A stretch of 56,068 bases of DNA from Nocardia sp. NRRL S-836 (GCF_001279525.1 NZ_LGDY01000130.1:1-56068), one strand, 5' to 3'; counted from the first letter of the stretch, positions 21,967 to 30,756 are shown. The notes: generated from the letters alone by a model not told the origin. A program made the numbers and translations.

Positions 21967-24900
21967 TCATCGACGCGCTGTCGTCACCTCTGCTCGCGCC
22001 GTGACACCGTTGACTGTGACCGTGATCTCGACCTGTCCTGACCGGACGGCGGTCAGGACACCGGTCCGCGGGTCGAACCACGCCACGTGCCACGGCCGCA
22101 GCTCCTGCGGCCGGCCGATGTGCAGGGTGCGCGAACCGCTCCAGGTGGCGGCCATCGGGTAGTCGAGCCGCACGGTCCTGGCACCCTGGCCGATGACGGC
22201 CTCGATCTTCGCCTGGCCGTGCACGGTCTCCGGTGCGTTGAGCGCCAACGAGTCCACGTGCGGCCGGATCTCGGCCTTCAGGTCGTCGCCGCTGACGCCG
22301 ACGAGCGTCCAGCCGGTGAAACCGCCGGCCTCGGCCGGTGCCTTGCCGGAGTTGCCGTTGACCACGTAGTGCACGCCGTCCACTTCGGACGCGAAGAACC
22401 CGCCCACGTGGCCGCCGATGAACGTGGCCCTCCCGTTCTCCGACAGCAGGCGTTCGAAGTACCGCGCCTCCATCCGGTCGGACAGCTGGCTGGTGCGCGC
22501 CGGCGTGGGGTCGCGCGGCGGGTGGTGCATCAGCACGACCGTGTGACCGGGTGCGGTGTCGAGTGAGCGTTTGAGCACCTCCAGCTGCTCGACACCGCCG
22601 CCCCTGAGCGTTCCGGTCGACGAGTCGAGCAGCACGAACCGGGTGCCCCGGTGGTCGAACGAGCGGGTGGTCGCCCCGAACTCGCGGCGGAAGTTGTCGA
22701 TCGTGCCCGGCCCCATGACCTCGTGGTTGCCCGGCACGTAGTACCAGGGGAGGTCGCCGAGCTCCTCGGTCAGCACCCTGCGGGCCAGCGCGAGGTCGGC
22801 GGGCGAGGCCTCGTCCACCAGGTCGCCGTTGACCACGACGAACTCGGCGCCGGACGCCCTGATCTCGCGCATGGTCCTGCGCGCCGACCGCACGAGCTCG
22901 CTGTCGGGTGCCCGTGCCACGAACTGCGCGTCCGACATGACCGCGAACTTCCAGCCGGTGGCGGTCCCGACGACCTCCTCGCGCGGCTCTGTGACCGGCG
23001 GCAGCGCGACAGCGGGAGGGACCCGAGCGGCGATGTCGTCGACGACGACGTCGCCCTCGTACGAGCGGTCGGCCTTCGTCTCGATCGTGGAGAAGCGGTT
23101 GACCGTGATGGGGAACTGGAGCTCGTCCGGCACCGGGACGGAGAGCTGCCGCCACCCGGTCCAGGTGAGGTGCGGGCCGTAGAGCGCACGTGACCAGCCG
23201 TTCGCGTCCGTGACGGTGAACGCCGTCCACTCGCCGTTGCCGCCGGCCCGCACCCACGCGCTGAGTTCCAGCGGTTGCCCGTTGACCCGCAACGGTTTCG
23301 GTGGCACCGCGTACGCCGTGCGCGTGCCGGTCGACCGCGTGAAGTCGTAGCTCAGCCGGAGGCCCGCGCCGGTGTGGCCGTCCGGTTCCGGTGCGACCGA
23401 ACCGGCGCCGCGCGCCGACCCGAAGGTCCACTGTGGAGCGTCGTCGAACGTGGCGAGCAGCTCGTCCTGCGCCCCGACCGTGACCGCCGCCTGCGTCTCC
23501 CTGCCCTGCGCCCTGACCCTGATCGTCGTCGCACCGGCCCGCTTGCCGACGACCCGCAGGTCCGGCGTGACGTCGATGATCGACCGGTCGTAGCTCAGGT
23601 CGAGGTCGGCGCGCTCGATCGGCGCGCTGTACCCGGCCTGGTCGAACCCGTCGATCCGCAACGGCCGCCGCTCGTCCACGCCGACGCTGGTCCTGGGCGT
23701 CGCCGGGGCGAGCCGGGCGAGCTCGCCGAGCACGGTGAGGCCGGTCGTCGCGCTGACCGCGCCCTGGAACGCCGTGAACGACGCCCTCCCCGCGCGCGGT
23801 CCGGCGTGGAAGGTGTCGCCGACCGCCCAGCCGCCGGTCGCACTCGTGAGGTGGCCGGTCGCGGCGGGGCCGAACGTCTCGTCGTGGCCGTGGACGGTGA
23901 TCCTGCGCGTCATGCCGGGGAAGACCCGCTGGTCGGCGGCCCGGACGTGGAACCCGGTGAGCCTGCCGCTGCCCGGCGGCGCGTAGAGCGCGAGCCCGTT
24001 GGGGACCGGCCGCTCGGCACCGTCCGACGGCGTGTTGACCACCTTCAGCCCGGTGGTTCCCGGCTCCCGCGCGAGCATGGTCGACGACCCGCCGCCGTCG
24101 AGGTTGAGGGCGTTGTGCGCACCCAGCTCGATCATCATGTCGGCCAGGTCCCTGAGGTTCAGGCCGAGCAGGTACGCGCCCTGCCGCCCGTCGACGGTCA
24201 GCACGACCATCTTCCTACCGTCTCGCGAGAACCCGACCGCGGTCCGCGGGTGCAGCGGGTCCGCCGGAGCGACGTTGCGCCCGTCCCGCACCAGCAGCTG
24301 CCGCCCGCCGATCGCCGTGACCGGCCGGCTGCCGTCGCTGGTCCGGCTCGCGTAGGTGACCGACACCCGGTCACCCGGCTTGAGCTGCCGGAGCACGTCG
24401 GCCCCCTGGTCCCGTCCCACCAGCGCGTACCCGGTGATCGGCCGGTCGCCGGGCTCGCCCACGGACTCGACCACGTCGTCGCGCACCAGCACCTCGGCCG
24501 TGGCCGCCGCCCCCTGCACCGCCCGCGCCCTGGAGTAGCTGCCCCACAACGGGTTGAACACGCCGATGCCACCCACGTCGATCTTCGCGCTGTTGAGCTG
24601 CGTGATCCGGTGGACGCCGTTCAACGTGCCCTCGAAGAACGTCTCCATGACGCTCCCGACCCCGGCCGCGTCGATGCCGACCGCGCGCCCCTGCCCCGAC
24701 TTCACCAGCCGCCCGTCCCGGACCCCGACCCCCTCCGGCGCGCTGGAGTTGTCGATGTCGAAGAAGTCGCCGTTGACCGCCGCGACCGCCCCCGGCACCT
24801 GCTCGCTCAACGGCTTCGCCCTCGTCACCGCACCCGCGTCCACGTACCCGGCCCTCGTGCCCGCGGTGAGGTCGACCGTCATGGCGTCGCCGCGGATCCA

Positions 24901-25071
24901 GCCGCCGGACCCGCCCGGCTCGTACCAGTCGAAGGAGCTCAGCGTGACGCCCGGAGCGACCCTGCTGGTGGTCCGCTCCGTCTCGATGCGTCTGCCGATG
25001 TCGGCGTGAGCGGTCGGAACGGGCGTCAGTACGGCCGCGGCGATGACCACCACAAGTGCGCGTCTCGTCAC
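21967..25071 (-). CDS. Secreted phosphodiester glycosidase-metallophosphatase fusion
   Basis: A 1,034-residue exported protein. The GTG at 25071 begins a signal peptide (MTRRALVVVIAAAVLTPVPTAHA). The N-terminal half is a phosphodiester glycosidase (NAGPA) domain: VNGDFFD, LVGRDQGAD, and NALNLDGGGSSTM around residue 300. A beta-sandwich linker of several hundred residues follows. The C-terminal part is a calcineurin-like metallophosphatase with its metal motifs in order: SDAQF, VVNGDLVDE, PGNHE, MHHPP and GGHVGG. It probably acts on cell-envelope or extracellular phosphodiester glycans. Fusion of the two activities in one polypeptide suggests sequential cleavage, which is inference. Confidence 0.9.
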   Translation of the reverse strand: MTRRALVVVIAAAVLTPVPTAHADIGRRIETERTTSRVAPGVTLSSFDWYEPGGSGGWIRGDAMTVDLTAGTRAGYVDAGAVTRAKPLSEQVPGAVAAVNGDFFDIDNSSAPEGVGVRDGRLVKSGQGRAVGIDAAGVGSVMETFFEGTLNGVHRITQLNSAKIDVGGIGVFNPLWGSYSRARAVQGAAATAEVLVRDDVVESVGEPGDRPITGYALVGRDQGADVLRQLKPGDRVSVTYASRTSDGSRPVTAIGGRQLLVRDGRNVAPADPLHPRTAVGFSRDGRKMVVLTVDGRQGAYLLGLNLRDLADMMIELGAHNALNLDGGGSSTMLAREPGTTGLKVVNTPSDGAERPVPNGLALYAPPGSGRLTGFHVRAADQRVFPGMTRRITVHGHDETFGPAATGHLTSATGGWAVGDTFHAGPRAGRASFTAFQGAVSATTGLTVLGELARLAPATPRTSVGVDERRPLRIDGFDQAGYSAPIERADLDLSYDRSIIDVTPDLRVVGKRAGATTIRVRAQGRETQAAVTVGAQDELLATFDDAPQWTFGSARGAGSVAPEPDGHTGAGLRLSYDFTRSTGTRTAYAVPPKPLRVNGQPLELSAWVRAGGNGEWTAFTVTDANGWSRALYGPHLTWTGWRQLSVPVPDELQFPITVNRFSTIETKADRSYEGDVVVDDIAARVPPAVALPPVTEPREEVVGTATGWKFAVMSDAQFVARAPDSELVRSARRTMREIRASGAEFVVVNGDLVDEASPADLALARRVLTEELGDLPWYYVPGNHEVMGPGTIDNFRREFGATTRSFDHRGTRFVLLDSSTGTLRGGGVEQLEVLKRSLDTAPGHTVVLMHHPPRDPTPARTSQLSDRMEARYFERLLSENGRATFIGGHVGGFFASEVDGVHYVVNGNSGKAPAEAGGFTGWTLVGVSGDDLKAEIRPHVDSLALNAPETVHGQAKIEAVIGQGARTVRLDYPMAATWSGSRTLHIGRPQELRPWHVAWFDPRTGVLTAVRSGQVEITVTVNGVTARAEVTTARR

Positions 25072-25346
25072 AGGTGGTGAACCTAGACCGGTGCGGCGGA
25101 GAAATGCCCGACTCGCGTGGCCTGTCGGTCGTCGTTTTCGGGTGGACTTCAGCGGTGGACGGTCTCCGCGAGGCGCAGAGGGCCGGGCTCAGTCACGGGC
25201 GCGGCGTGGGTGTTCCTCGGCGGCCGGGGCGAACCCGCTGATGATGATGCCCGTGCGGAAAGGGCCGAGCGGGACCGTTCGCGGTATCTCGGCACCCGGA
25301 GGCTGTTTCCCGTGGGCGGTGAGAGCGGAATGCGCGGCCATTCACG
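25072..25346. other. Intergenic region, no gene seen
   Basis: The frame open here on the plus strand reads as low-quality, arginine-rich sequence and I do not call it. No clear hairpin or promoter stands out. Confidence 0.4.
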
Positions 25347-25643
25347 CTAGGCGGACGAGCGCTCCTCGGGAATCGTCCGCAGCTCGTCCGACTCCGCCAG
25401 GTACAGCCGCCCGAGGTCGACCAGCAACGTGCCGAGCTCGTGGTAGTGCGCCGCCCGTTCGAGGTCCGGGACGAGCCCGCACGTCAGCAGCATGTGGCGC
25501 GCCAGCAGGTCGCCGAACTCCGGATGGGTCTTCACCACCTCGCGGGAGAGGCGGGACAACGACATGCGCAGCAGGTCTTCGGTCAGGACTTCCGCGGCCA
25601 CGGCAGGATCCCCCTCGCTCTCGTCGCACCGGCGGTACTTCAC
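25347..25643 (-). CDS. Small hypothetical protein (98 residues)
   Basis: Not recognised. It is a soluble, mostly helical, acidic protein with G/C-rich third positions typical of real genes here (LTEDLLRMSLSRLSREVV, THPEFGDLLARHMLLTCGLV). A GTG at 25643 starts VKYRRCDESEG. There is no signal peptide, membrane segment or metal motif. It faces away from the ornithine cyclodeaminase-family gene, whose structured leader lies in the shared upstream region. Confidence 0.6.
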   Translation of the reverse strand: MKYRRCDESEGDPAVAAEVLTEDLLRMSLSRLSREVVKTHPEFGDLLARHMLLTCGLVPDLERAAHYHELGTLLVDLGRLYLAESDELRTIPEERSSA

Positions 25644-25708
25644 GACCTATTCTGCCGCTTGGAAAAATTCCACGCTGGGCCTCTTTTGGGTTGAGCCGGG
25701 GATGTATC

Positions 25709-25801
25709 GTTTCGAAACAGTAACGACGGGTGGCGTTCCCGGAGCCCTATGGAACGCGGTGTTTCCATAGGGCTTTCGAATTGCCTTGGAAGCAAGGAAT
25801 T
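25709..25801 (+). promoter_or_regulatory. Structured leader upstream of the ocd-family gene
   Basis: Three dyads lie in series. GTTTCGAAAC is a perfect palindrome (25709-25718). AGCCCTATGGAA pairs with TTCCATAGGGCT around 8 nt (25743-25774). AATT-G-CCTTG-GAAG-CAAGG-AATT forms a bulged hairpin (25779-25801) just before GGAGGAGG. The second hairpin followed by the third next to the ribosome site suggests attenuation or translational control. Confidence 0.5.
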
Positions 25802-25826
25802 GGAGGAGGACGGGCGCGGCGGAGGC

Positions 25827-26714
25827 GTGCGGGCGCAGGTCGTTACCATCCGAACCATGACCATGCCCGCAGCGATCGAAGCCGTCCGGCAAGCGTTCAT
25901 CGGGCTCACCGCGGGGGAGTTCGACCTGCCGCCGCGGCAGGCGTTCGGGGACAGCCGGTCGCTCGTCATGGCGGTGCACCACCGGCCGACGGCGTCGACC
26001 GCCGTGAAGGTGGTCAGCATCGAGGTCGAGCGGGACCCGGTGATCGCCGGGACCGTGGTGTTCTCGCACCCGGAGGGGCAGTTCACGGCCGACGCGGTGC
26101 CGTTGACGACGCTGCGGACCGGTGCGGTGGTCGGGGTGGCCACGGATCTGCTGGCGGACGAGGACGCGGCGCAGCTGGCGCTCCTGGGGGCCGGAGCGCA
26201 GGCCGCCGACCAGGTGCGGGCGGTGCACGCGGTGCGGCCGCTCAAGAAGCTCGTGGTGTTCAACCGGAACGTCACGCGGGCGGAGGCGTTGGTGGAGAGC
26301 CTCAGGGACGAGCTGCCGGACACCGTCGTGGACGTCGCCGTGGACGCGGACGAGGCGGTGTCGGGGGCGGACGTCGTGTGCTGCGCGACGGCGGCGACGG
26401 TGCCGTTGTTCCGGATGGGGGCGCTCAAGGAGCGGGTGCACGTCAACGCGATCGGGTCCTACCGGCCGGTGATGAGGGAGCTGCCTGAGGAGTTGCTGGC
26501 CACCGCCGGGGTCGTGGTGGTGGACCAGGTCGAGGCGGCGCTGAGCGAGGCCGGCGAGATCATCCGGGCGGTGCGGTCCGGGGTGCTGCGGCTCGAGTCG
26601 CTCGTGGAGCTCGGTGCGGCGCTGGGGAACCCGCCGCTGCGGCAGGGGCGCACGGTGTTCAAGTCGGTCGGGGTGGCGGTGCAGGACTGGGCGGTCGCAC
26701 GGCTGATGGCCTGA
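25827..26714 (+). CDS. Ornithine cyclodeaminase / mu-crystallin family protein
   Basis: A 295-residue NAD(P)-binding enzyme of the ornithine cyclodeaminase/alanine dehydrogenase/ketimine reductase family. Visible landmarks are the N-terminal MPAAIEAVRQAF helix, AVKVVSIEVERDP with the substrate lysine, the nucleotide motif ALLGAGAQAADQV, NAIGSYRP and VVDQVEAALSEAGE. Homologues act on ornithine, proline precursors, alanine or in siderophore pathways; which applies is unclear. The start is uncertain: the GTG at 25827 is close to GGAGGC, and the ATG at 25857 would give a shorter N-terminus. The gene ends in a 16-bp terminator stem. Confidence 0.87.
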   Translation: MRAQVVTIRTMTMPAAIEAVRQAFIGLTAGEFDLPPRQAFGDSRSLVMAVHHRPTASTAVKVVSIEVERDPVIAGTVVFSHPEGQFTADAVPLTTLRTGAVVGVATDLLADEDAAQLALLGAGAQAADQVRAVHAVRPLKKLVVFNRNVTRAEALVESLRDELPDTVVDVAVDADEAVSGADVVCCATAATVPLFRMGALKERVHVNAIGSYRPVMRELPEELLATAGVVVVDQVEAALSEAGEIIRAVRSGVLRLESLVELGAALGNPPLRQGRTVFKSVGVAVQDWAVARLMA

Positions 26715-26718
26715 CGAG

Positions 26719-26761
26719 AGCTGGACGCGAACCCTTCCGCCACGGGGGTTCGCGTCCAGCT
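26719..26761. terminator. Strong bidirectional terminator
   Basis: A perfect 16-bp stem (26719-26734 with 26746-26761, arm AGCTGGACGCGAACCC) surrounds an 11-nt loop, followed by GTTCTCC. It separates the convergent ocd-family and glucanase genes. Confidence 0.85.
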
Positions 26762-26804
26762 GTTCTCCGCACGGGCCGGTGTGGCGCGCGCGGAGGCTTC
26801 TAGG

Positions 26805-28025
26805 TCAGACCTGCCACTTCTGGCTGGCCACGCCGAGACACTGCCAGATGTGCGTTCTCGTGCCGTCCGCCGAGGACCCTCCCACGGTGTCCAGGCACTT
26901 GTTGGCCTGCGGGTTCACGATGTCCTGTGCCCCGCTGACGGTCCACTTCTGAGCCGCGGACCCGTTGCAGTCCCAGAGCTGGACCACCGTGCCGTTCGCG
27001 GTGCCGCCGCCGTTGACGTCGAGGCACTTGCCCAGCGCGCGGATCGTGCCGTCACCGGGACGGCTCCACTTCTGGGCCGCGTTGCCGTTGCAGCCGACGA
27101 CCTGGATGGGCGTGCCGTTGGCCGTGTTGGCCCAGGGCACGTCGAGGCACTTGCCGCCGATGCCGCGGATCTCCGAGCCACCGCCGCTGGGCGGGGTGTC
27201 GTTGGAGACGCGGACCCAGTCGATCACGAGCTGCTGCGGGAACGTCGTGCTGGCGTCGGGGTAGCCGGGCCACTCACCACCGACCGCGAGGTTGATGATG
27301 ATGAAGAACGGCTTGTTGAACACCCACGGGTTGCCGTTGACGTCCGTCGGGGTGTTGCGGGCGTAGACGTTGCCGTCCACCGACCACGTGATCTCGCCCG
27401 GCTTCCAGTCGACGGCGAAGTTGTGGAAGCCGTCGGAGAAGTTCGGGCCGTTGTAGGCGTGGGACTTGCCGCCGGCGCCGCTGTAGCCGGGGCCGTGGAT
27501 GGTGCCGTACACGGTGTTCGTCTGGTGTCCCAGGAACTCCATGACGTCGATCTCACCGGAGCCCGGCCACGGGTTGCCGCTGTTGATGTCGGCACCCAGC
27601 ATCCAGAACGCCGGCCAGATGCCCTTGCCGCGCGGCATCTTCATGCGCGCTTCGAAGCGGCCGTAGGTCTGGGTGAACTTGCCCGCGGTGTTGATGCGGG
27701 CCGAGGTGTACTGACACCTGCCGTACCAGCAGTTGTAGTTGCCGGGGTTCTCGCGCTTGGCGGTGATCACCAGGTTGCCCTGGCCGTCGTGCGCCGCGTT
27801 CGAGGTACCCGCCTGGTACCACTGGTGTTCCTTGTTGTTGCCGTTGTTGTTGCCGACTTCCATCTGCCACTTGCTCCCGTCGACACCGGTGCCGGCGGGT
27901 GCGTTGAACTCGTCGGCCCAGGTCACCGCCGCGTTGGCAGGGGGAGCTTGGCTGGTGGTGGCGACGGTGAACCCCGCGGCGACCAAAGCGGCGGCAGCGA
28001 GGGCCGTCCCGATGCGTCGATGCAT
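26805..28025 (-). CDS. Secreted GH16 beta-glucanase with ricin-type CBM13
   Basis: An exported endo-beta-1,3-glucanase-type enzyme of 406 residues. A signal peptide (MHRRIGTALAAAALVAAGF...ANA) precedes a GH16 domain (about 34-270). Its catalytic motif GEIDVME has the nucleophile Glu158 and the acid/base Glu163, and is followed by the NTVYGTIHGPGYSG segment. A short PPSGGGS linker leads to a beta-trefoil CBM13 (about 280-406) with three AQKW/SQKW repeats for carbohydrate binding. The ATG at 28025 has GGAAAGG upstream. A 14-bp palindrome 105 bases upstream fits LacI-family control by a glucan-derived sugar. The exact glucan is not decided. Confidence 0.94.
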   Translation of the reverse strand: MHRRIGTALAAAALVAAGFTVATTSQAPPANAAVTWADEFNAPAGTGVDGSKWQMEVGNNNGNNKEHQWYQAGTSNAAHDGQGNLVITAKRENPGNYNCWYGRCQYTSARINTAGKFTQTYGRFEARMKMPRGKGIWPAFWMLGADINSGNPWPGSGEIDVMEFLGHQTNTVYGTIHGPGYSGAGGKSHAYNGPNFSDGFHNFAVDWKPGEITWSVDGNVYARNTPTDVNGNPWVFNKPFFIIINLAVGGEWPGYPDASTTFPQQLVIDWVRVSNDTPPSGGGSEIRGIGGKCLDVPWANTANGTPIQVVGCNGNAAQKWSRPGDGTIRALGKCLDVNGGGTANGTVVQLWDCNGSAAQKWTVSGAQDIVNPQANKCLDTVGGSSADGTRTHIWQCLGVASQKWQV

Positions 28026-28129
28026 CGAACCGACCTTTCCGGGTGTTTAGTTGTGCGCCCAGTGGTTCGGAAGTGTTGTCATGCCGTGACTCTCGGTCAA
28101 CGTGTAAAGGTTTTCAGGTTCTTGTCAGA

Positions 28130-28143
28130 TGAGAGCGCTCTCA
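28130..28143. promoter_or_regulatory. LacI-family operator (CebR/CelR-like)
   Basis: TGAGAGCGCTCTCA is a perfect 14-bp palindrome. It differs by two symmetric bases from TGGGAGCGCTCCCA, the site known for CebR/CelR cellulase repressors in actinobacteria. It lies upstream of the GH16 gene, and no LacI gene is in the window. Confidence 0.75.
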
Positions 28144-28367
28144 GGGGATCCCGCGTCTGATCAGCACGTTTGGGTGCCTTCGAGTGGAACTTGCGGCTCG
28201 CAGGGGTGGGAGGCAGGTTCGGACCGTGGCGCTGCGGCACGGCTCCGACCCGGTGAACCTCGTCTCCGCGCTCGCCGTGCCGGGTCGGTGGATGCTGCTG
28301 GCGGCAGGAGTCGCGCGGGCGCCACACCTTCGCCGTCAGGAAGCAGCCGTCCGGCTTGACGAGGATG

Positions 28368-28391
28368 GCTAATAGGATTAGCTTTTAAGCT
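28368..28391. promoter_or_regulatory. Candidate TetR operators
   Basis: GCTAAT-AGG-ATTAGC (28368-28382) and AGCTT-TT-AAGCT (28380-28391) overlap slightly and abut the TetR start, a usual autoregulation layout. Confidence 0.6.
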
Positions 28392-28955
28392 ATGACCGTT
28401 CGCCGACGTCTCACCACCGCCTCCGTCGTCGACGCCGCGCTGGCGTTGCTCGACGAGCACGGCGCCGACGGGCTCACGCTCGCCGCCGTCGCCGCACGCA
28501 CCGGTGTCGCCACGCCCTCGCTCTACAAGCACGTCGCAAGCCTCGCCGAGCTCAAGGCACTCGTGGGCGTCCGGGTGCTGGAGGACATGACCGGCCGGTT
28601 CACCACGGCGGTGCTCGGCAGGTCGGGTGACGACGCCGTCGAGACGTTGATGCACGAGTACCGCGCCTACGTCCGCGAGCACCCGAGGCGGTACGCGGCC
28701 ATGCCGATGGACCCGTTGCACGACCCGGTGCTCAAGGACGCCGGGGCGAAGCTGATGGAGGTCCTGTTCGCGACGTTGCGCGGGCACGGCCTCGAAGGCT
28801 CCGAGGCGGTCCACGCGACGCGCAGGCTGCGGGTGGTCGTGCACGGGTTCGCGCACATCGAGTCCAGTGGCGGGTTCGGCCTGCCGGAGGGGCTCGACGA
28901 CACCTACGACCAGCTCGTCCGGATGTACCTGGACAGTCTCAGGGGGAAACGATGA
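28392..28955 (+). CDS. TetR family transcriptional regulator
   Basis: A 187-residue regulator. The N-terminal HTH is LTLAAVAARTGVATPSLYKHV (residues about 30-50), and the ligand domain contains FAHIESSGGFGLPEG, typical of the WHG-type TetR C-terminal domain. It probably represses itself and the overlapping membrane-protein gene through the dyads at 28368-28391. The start is the ATG at 28392, directly after the operator, so the leader is very short and may be near leaderless. Confidence 0.9.
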   Translation: MTVRRRLTTASVVDAALALLDEHGADGLTLAAVAARTGVATPSLYKHVASLAELKALVGVRVLEDMTGRFTTAVLGRSGDDAVETLMHEYRAYVREHPRRYAAMPMDPLHDPVLKDAGAKLMEVLFATLRGHGLEGSEAVHATRRLRVVVHGFAHIESSGGFGLPEGLDDTYDQLVRMYLDSLRGKR

Positions 28956-29527
28956 GGATCGCGCTCGCCGCGGCCGGTGTGCTGTTCCTGCTCTACCCGG
29001 CGGTCAGACCGTGGGAGGACGAGAGCACGGTGGCCGGTGCCGCCGCCGCGATGGGCTCCGGTGCCTGGGTCGCGGCGCACCTGTTCGCCATGATCGGGTT
29101 CATCCTCGTGCCGATCGCGCTGCTGGAGGTCCACCGCACGGCCGCGATCACGTTCTGGGTGGGTGCCGGGCTGACGCTGCCGTACTACGGCGCCGAGGAC
29201 TTCGGCCTGCACGAGCTGGCCGGGCAGCCGAACCTCCTCGAACTGGTCGAGGCCGTGCGCTACAACCCGGTCGCCATGGCGACCTTCGCCGCCGGGCTGG
29301 TCGCCATGGGCGTCGGTGCGGTCCTGGTCGCGGTGCGGCGCGGGACGGTGCCGGCGTGGCTGTTCGCGGCCGGGTTCGCGTTGTTCCTGCCGCAGTTCTT
29401 CACCCCGCCCGCCGTCCGGATCGCGCACGGCGTGCTGCTGCTCGTGGGCTGCGGGTGGCTGGCCTGGGAGCTCAGCCGGACGCGGGCACCAGCCGGAACA
29501 CCCGTGGCTGACGTCCGGACCGCGTGA
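28952..29527 (+). CDS. Small integral membrane protein
   Basis: A 191-residue protein with about five hydrophobic segments (for example VAAHLFAMIGFILVPIALL, ITFWVGAGLTLPYYGA, MATFAAGLVAMGVGAVLVAV). It overlaps the TetR stop by ATGA and is thus coupled to it. I do not recognise a named family; a transporter or stress membrane protein under TetR control is likely. Its 3' end overlaps the convergent deazaflavin-type gene by 56 bases. Confidence 0.75.
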   Translation: MRIALAAAGVLFLLYPAVRPWEDESTVAGAAAAMGSGAWVAAHLFAMIGFILVPIALLEVHRTAAITFWVGAGLTLPYYGAEDFGLHELAGQPNLLELVEAVRYNPVAMATFAAGLVAMGVGAVLVAVRRGTVPAWLFAAGFALFLPQFFTPPAVRIAHGVLLLVGCGWLAWELSRTRAPAGTPVADVRTA

Positions 29528-29933
29528 CGTACCCGTCGAACGCCGGCCACACCGCGAGCATCTTGCCCCACGCCTCGTCCCGTTCGGCGCCTTCGAGCAG
29601 CCGCGCGTGGACGGGGCGGACCGTGCCGCCGATGTTCGCCTGCGCGTCCGGGTGCCTCAGCAGGTTCGCGGTCCAGGCGGGGTGGTTCGGCTGACCCCAG
29701 TTGGTGCCGGCGACCAGCACGCTGTCACCGTCCGGCACGTACTGCATCGGCGTCTCCCTGCGCAGGCCGCTCTTCGCGCCGGTCGAGATCAGCGTCAGGC
29801 CCTTCTGCCCGCTGAACGTCGTCGTCATCACCCGCCCGCCGCTGATCCTGTAGAGGGCGCGGTCGAACGCCATGACGACCGGGCGCAGGCGCGCCAGCCA
29901 CGTCTGCTCGCCGAGCCAGCGGGCCACCGCCAT
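29472..29933 (-). CDS. Deazaflavin (F420)-dependent nitroreductase-family protein
   Basis: A 153-residue protein of the DDN/FDOR split-barrel family. It shows LTLISTGAKSGLRRETPMQYVPDG, VLVAGTNWGQPNHPAWTANLLRHPDA and the closing PRVFRLVP, all characteristic of F420-binding quinone reductases. It likely uses reduced F420 on quinones or nitro compounds. The ATG at 29933 shares its A with the stop of the upstream LuxR gene (TGATG), so translation is coupled; a GTG at 29936 is also possible. Confidence 0.88.
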   Translation of the reverse strand: MAVARWLGEQTWLARLRPVVMAFDRALYRISGGRVMTTTFSGQKGLTLISTGAKSGLRRETPMQYVPDGDSVLVAGTNWGQPNHPAWTANLLRHPDAQANIGGTVRPVHARLLEGAERDEAWGKMLAVWPAFDGYVTRSGRQPRVFRLVPASG

Positions 29934-30697
29934 CACAGCACCCCCGAAGATCGCGCCGCGTGCACCGCGGCCGTGCGGTTGTGGACTCCGAGCTTGCGCA
30001 TCGCGCCCTTCAGGTACGCCTTCACGGTCTCGGCGCTCAGCCCGAGCTCCGCGGCGATCTCGCGGTTCGACCCGCCGACCGCGGCCAGCCGCAGGACGTC
30101 GAGCTCCCGTGGGGTCAGCGGGGTGGCAACGGTCGCGGGCACCGGCTCGCCGCCGAGGTCCCGGTGCACCTTGCGGAGCCGCTCGCGCAGGGCCGGGTCG
30201 CCGACGAGCCGGGCGACCTCCGCCAGTTCGCGCAGTGCCGCTTGGGTGTGCGGTGATGGCATGTCCAGGTCCTGTGCGAAGCCGTGCGCGATCGCCCCGG
30301 CCAGTCGGATCGCCCGGTCGCCGACGGTGGCGTTGCCGCGCACGGCGCCGTAGAGCACGCCGTGCACGGTGCCGCGCACCGCGACCGGGTAGGCGAACAC
30401 GGAGGTCAGCCGTTCCTCGCCGACCACCATGCGGTCGAACTCGTGGGTGATCGCGCGGGTGGAGGCGTAGTCGGTGACGCGCACCGGGGTGCCCATCGCG
30501 ACCGCCGTGCCGCCCAGGCCACGCCCGGTGCCGACCCGCAGGCCGTGCAACGACGTGCCGCGCGTGCCGTGGAAGTGCGAGAGCACCAGCTGGTTCGCCG
30601 GCGTGACGGCACCGCCGAACACCACCGGCAGTCCAGTGGCGCGGCGGAGCATGTCCAGGCGTTGCGGCAGCAGCGCGGGGAAGCGGTCCGGCAGCAC
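29933..30697 (-). CDS. LuxR family regulator with GAF-like sensor domain
   Basis: A regulator with an N-terminal GAF-like domain (HFHGTRGTSLHGLRVGTGRGLGG, GAVRGNATVGDRAIRLAGAIA) and a C-terminal LuxR helix-turn-helix (LTPRELDVLRLAAVGGSNREIAAELGLSAETVKAY). I choose the GTG at 30697 (GGAAG ten bases upstream, product 254 residues). The frame extends to 30778, but that part covers an operator-like palindrome. It is coupled to the F420-type gene and divergent from the acyl-CoA synthetase, which it may control. Confidence 0.85.
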   Translation of the reverse strand: MLPDRFPALLPQRLDMLRRATGLPVVFGGAVTPANQLVLSHFHGTRGTSLHGLRVGTGRGLGGTAVAMGTPVRVTDYASTRAITHEFDRMVVGEERLTSVFAYPVAVRGTVHGVLYGAVRGNATVGDRAIRLAGAIAHGFAQDLDMPSPHTQAALRELAEVARLVGDPALRERLRKVHRDLGGEPVPATVATPLTPRELDVLRLAAVGGSNREIAAELGLSAETVKAYLKGAMRKLGVHNRTAAVHAARSSGVL

Positions 30698-30740
30698 GTG
30701 CGGCAGTCTTCCCGACAGCGGCACCCCCGAAAAGGAGTGC

Positions 30741-30756
30741 ACCCCCGGACGGGGGT
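30741..30756. promoter_or_regulatory. Palindrome between LuxR and acyl-CoA synthetase genes
   Basis: ACCCCCG-GA-CGGGGGT is a 7-2-7 palindrome, and a half-site CACCCCCGA precedes it at 30722-30730. It is a candidate operator for the divergent pair. Confidence 0.5.

Larger units (their letters stand above)
28026..28391. other. Divergent control region, glucanase and TetR genes
   Basis: This 366-base gap has no credible gene. It carries the glucanase leader and palindrome at one end and the TetR operators at the other; the middle (28150-28360) shows nothing clear. Confidence 0.5.
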
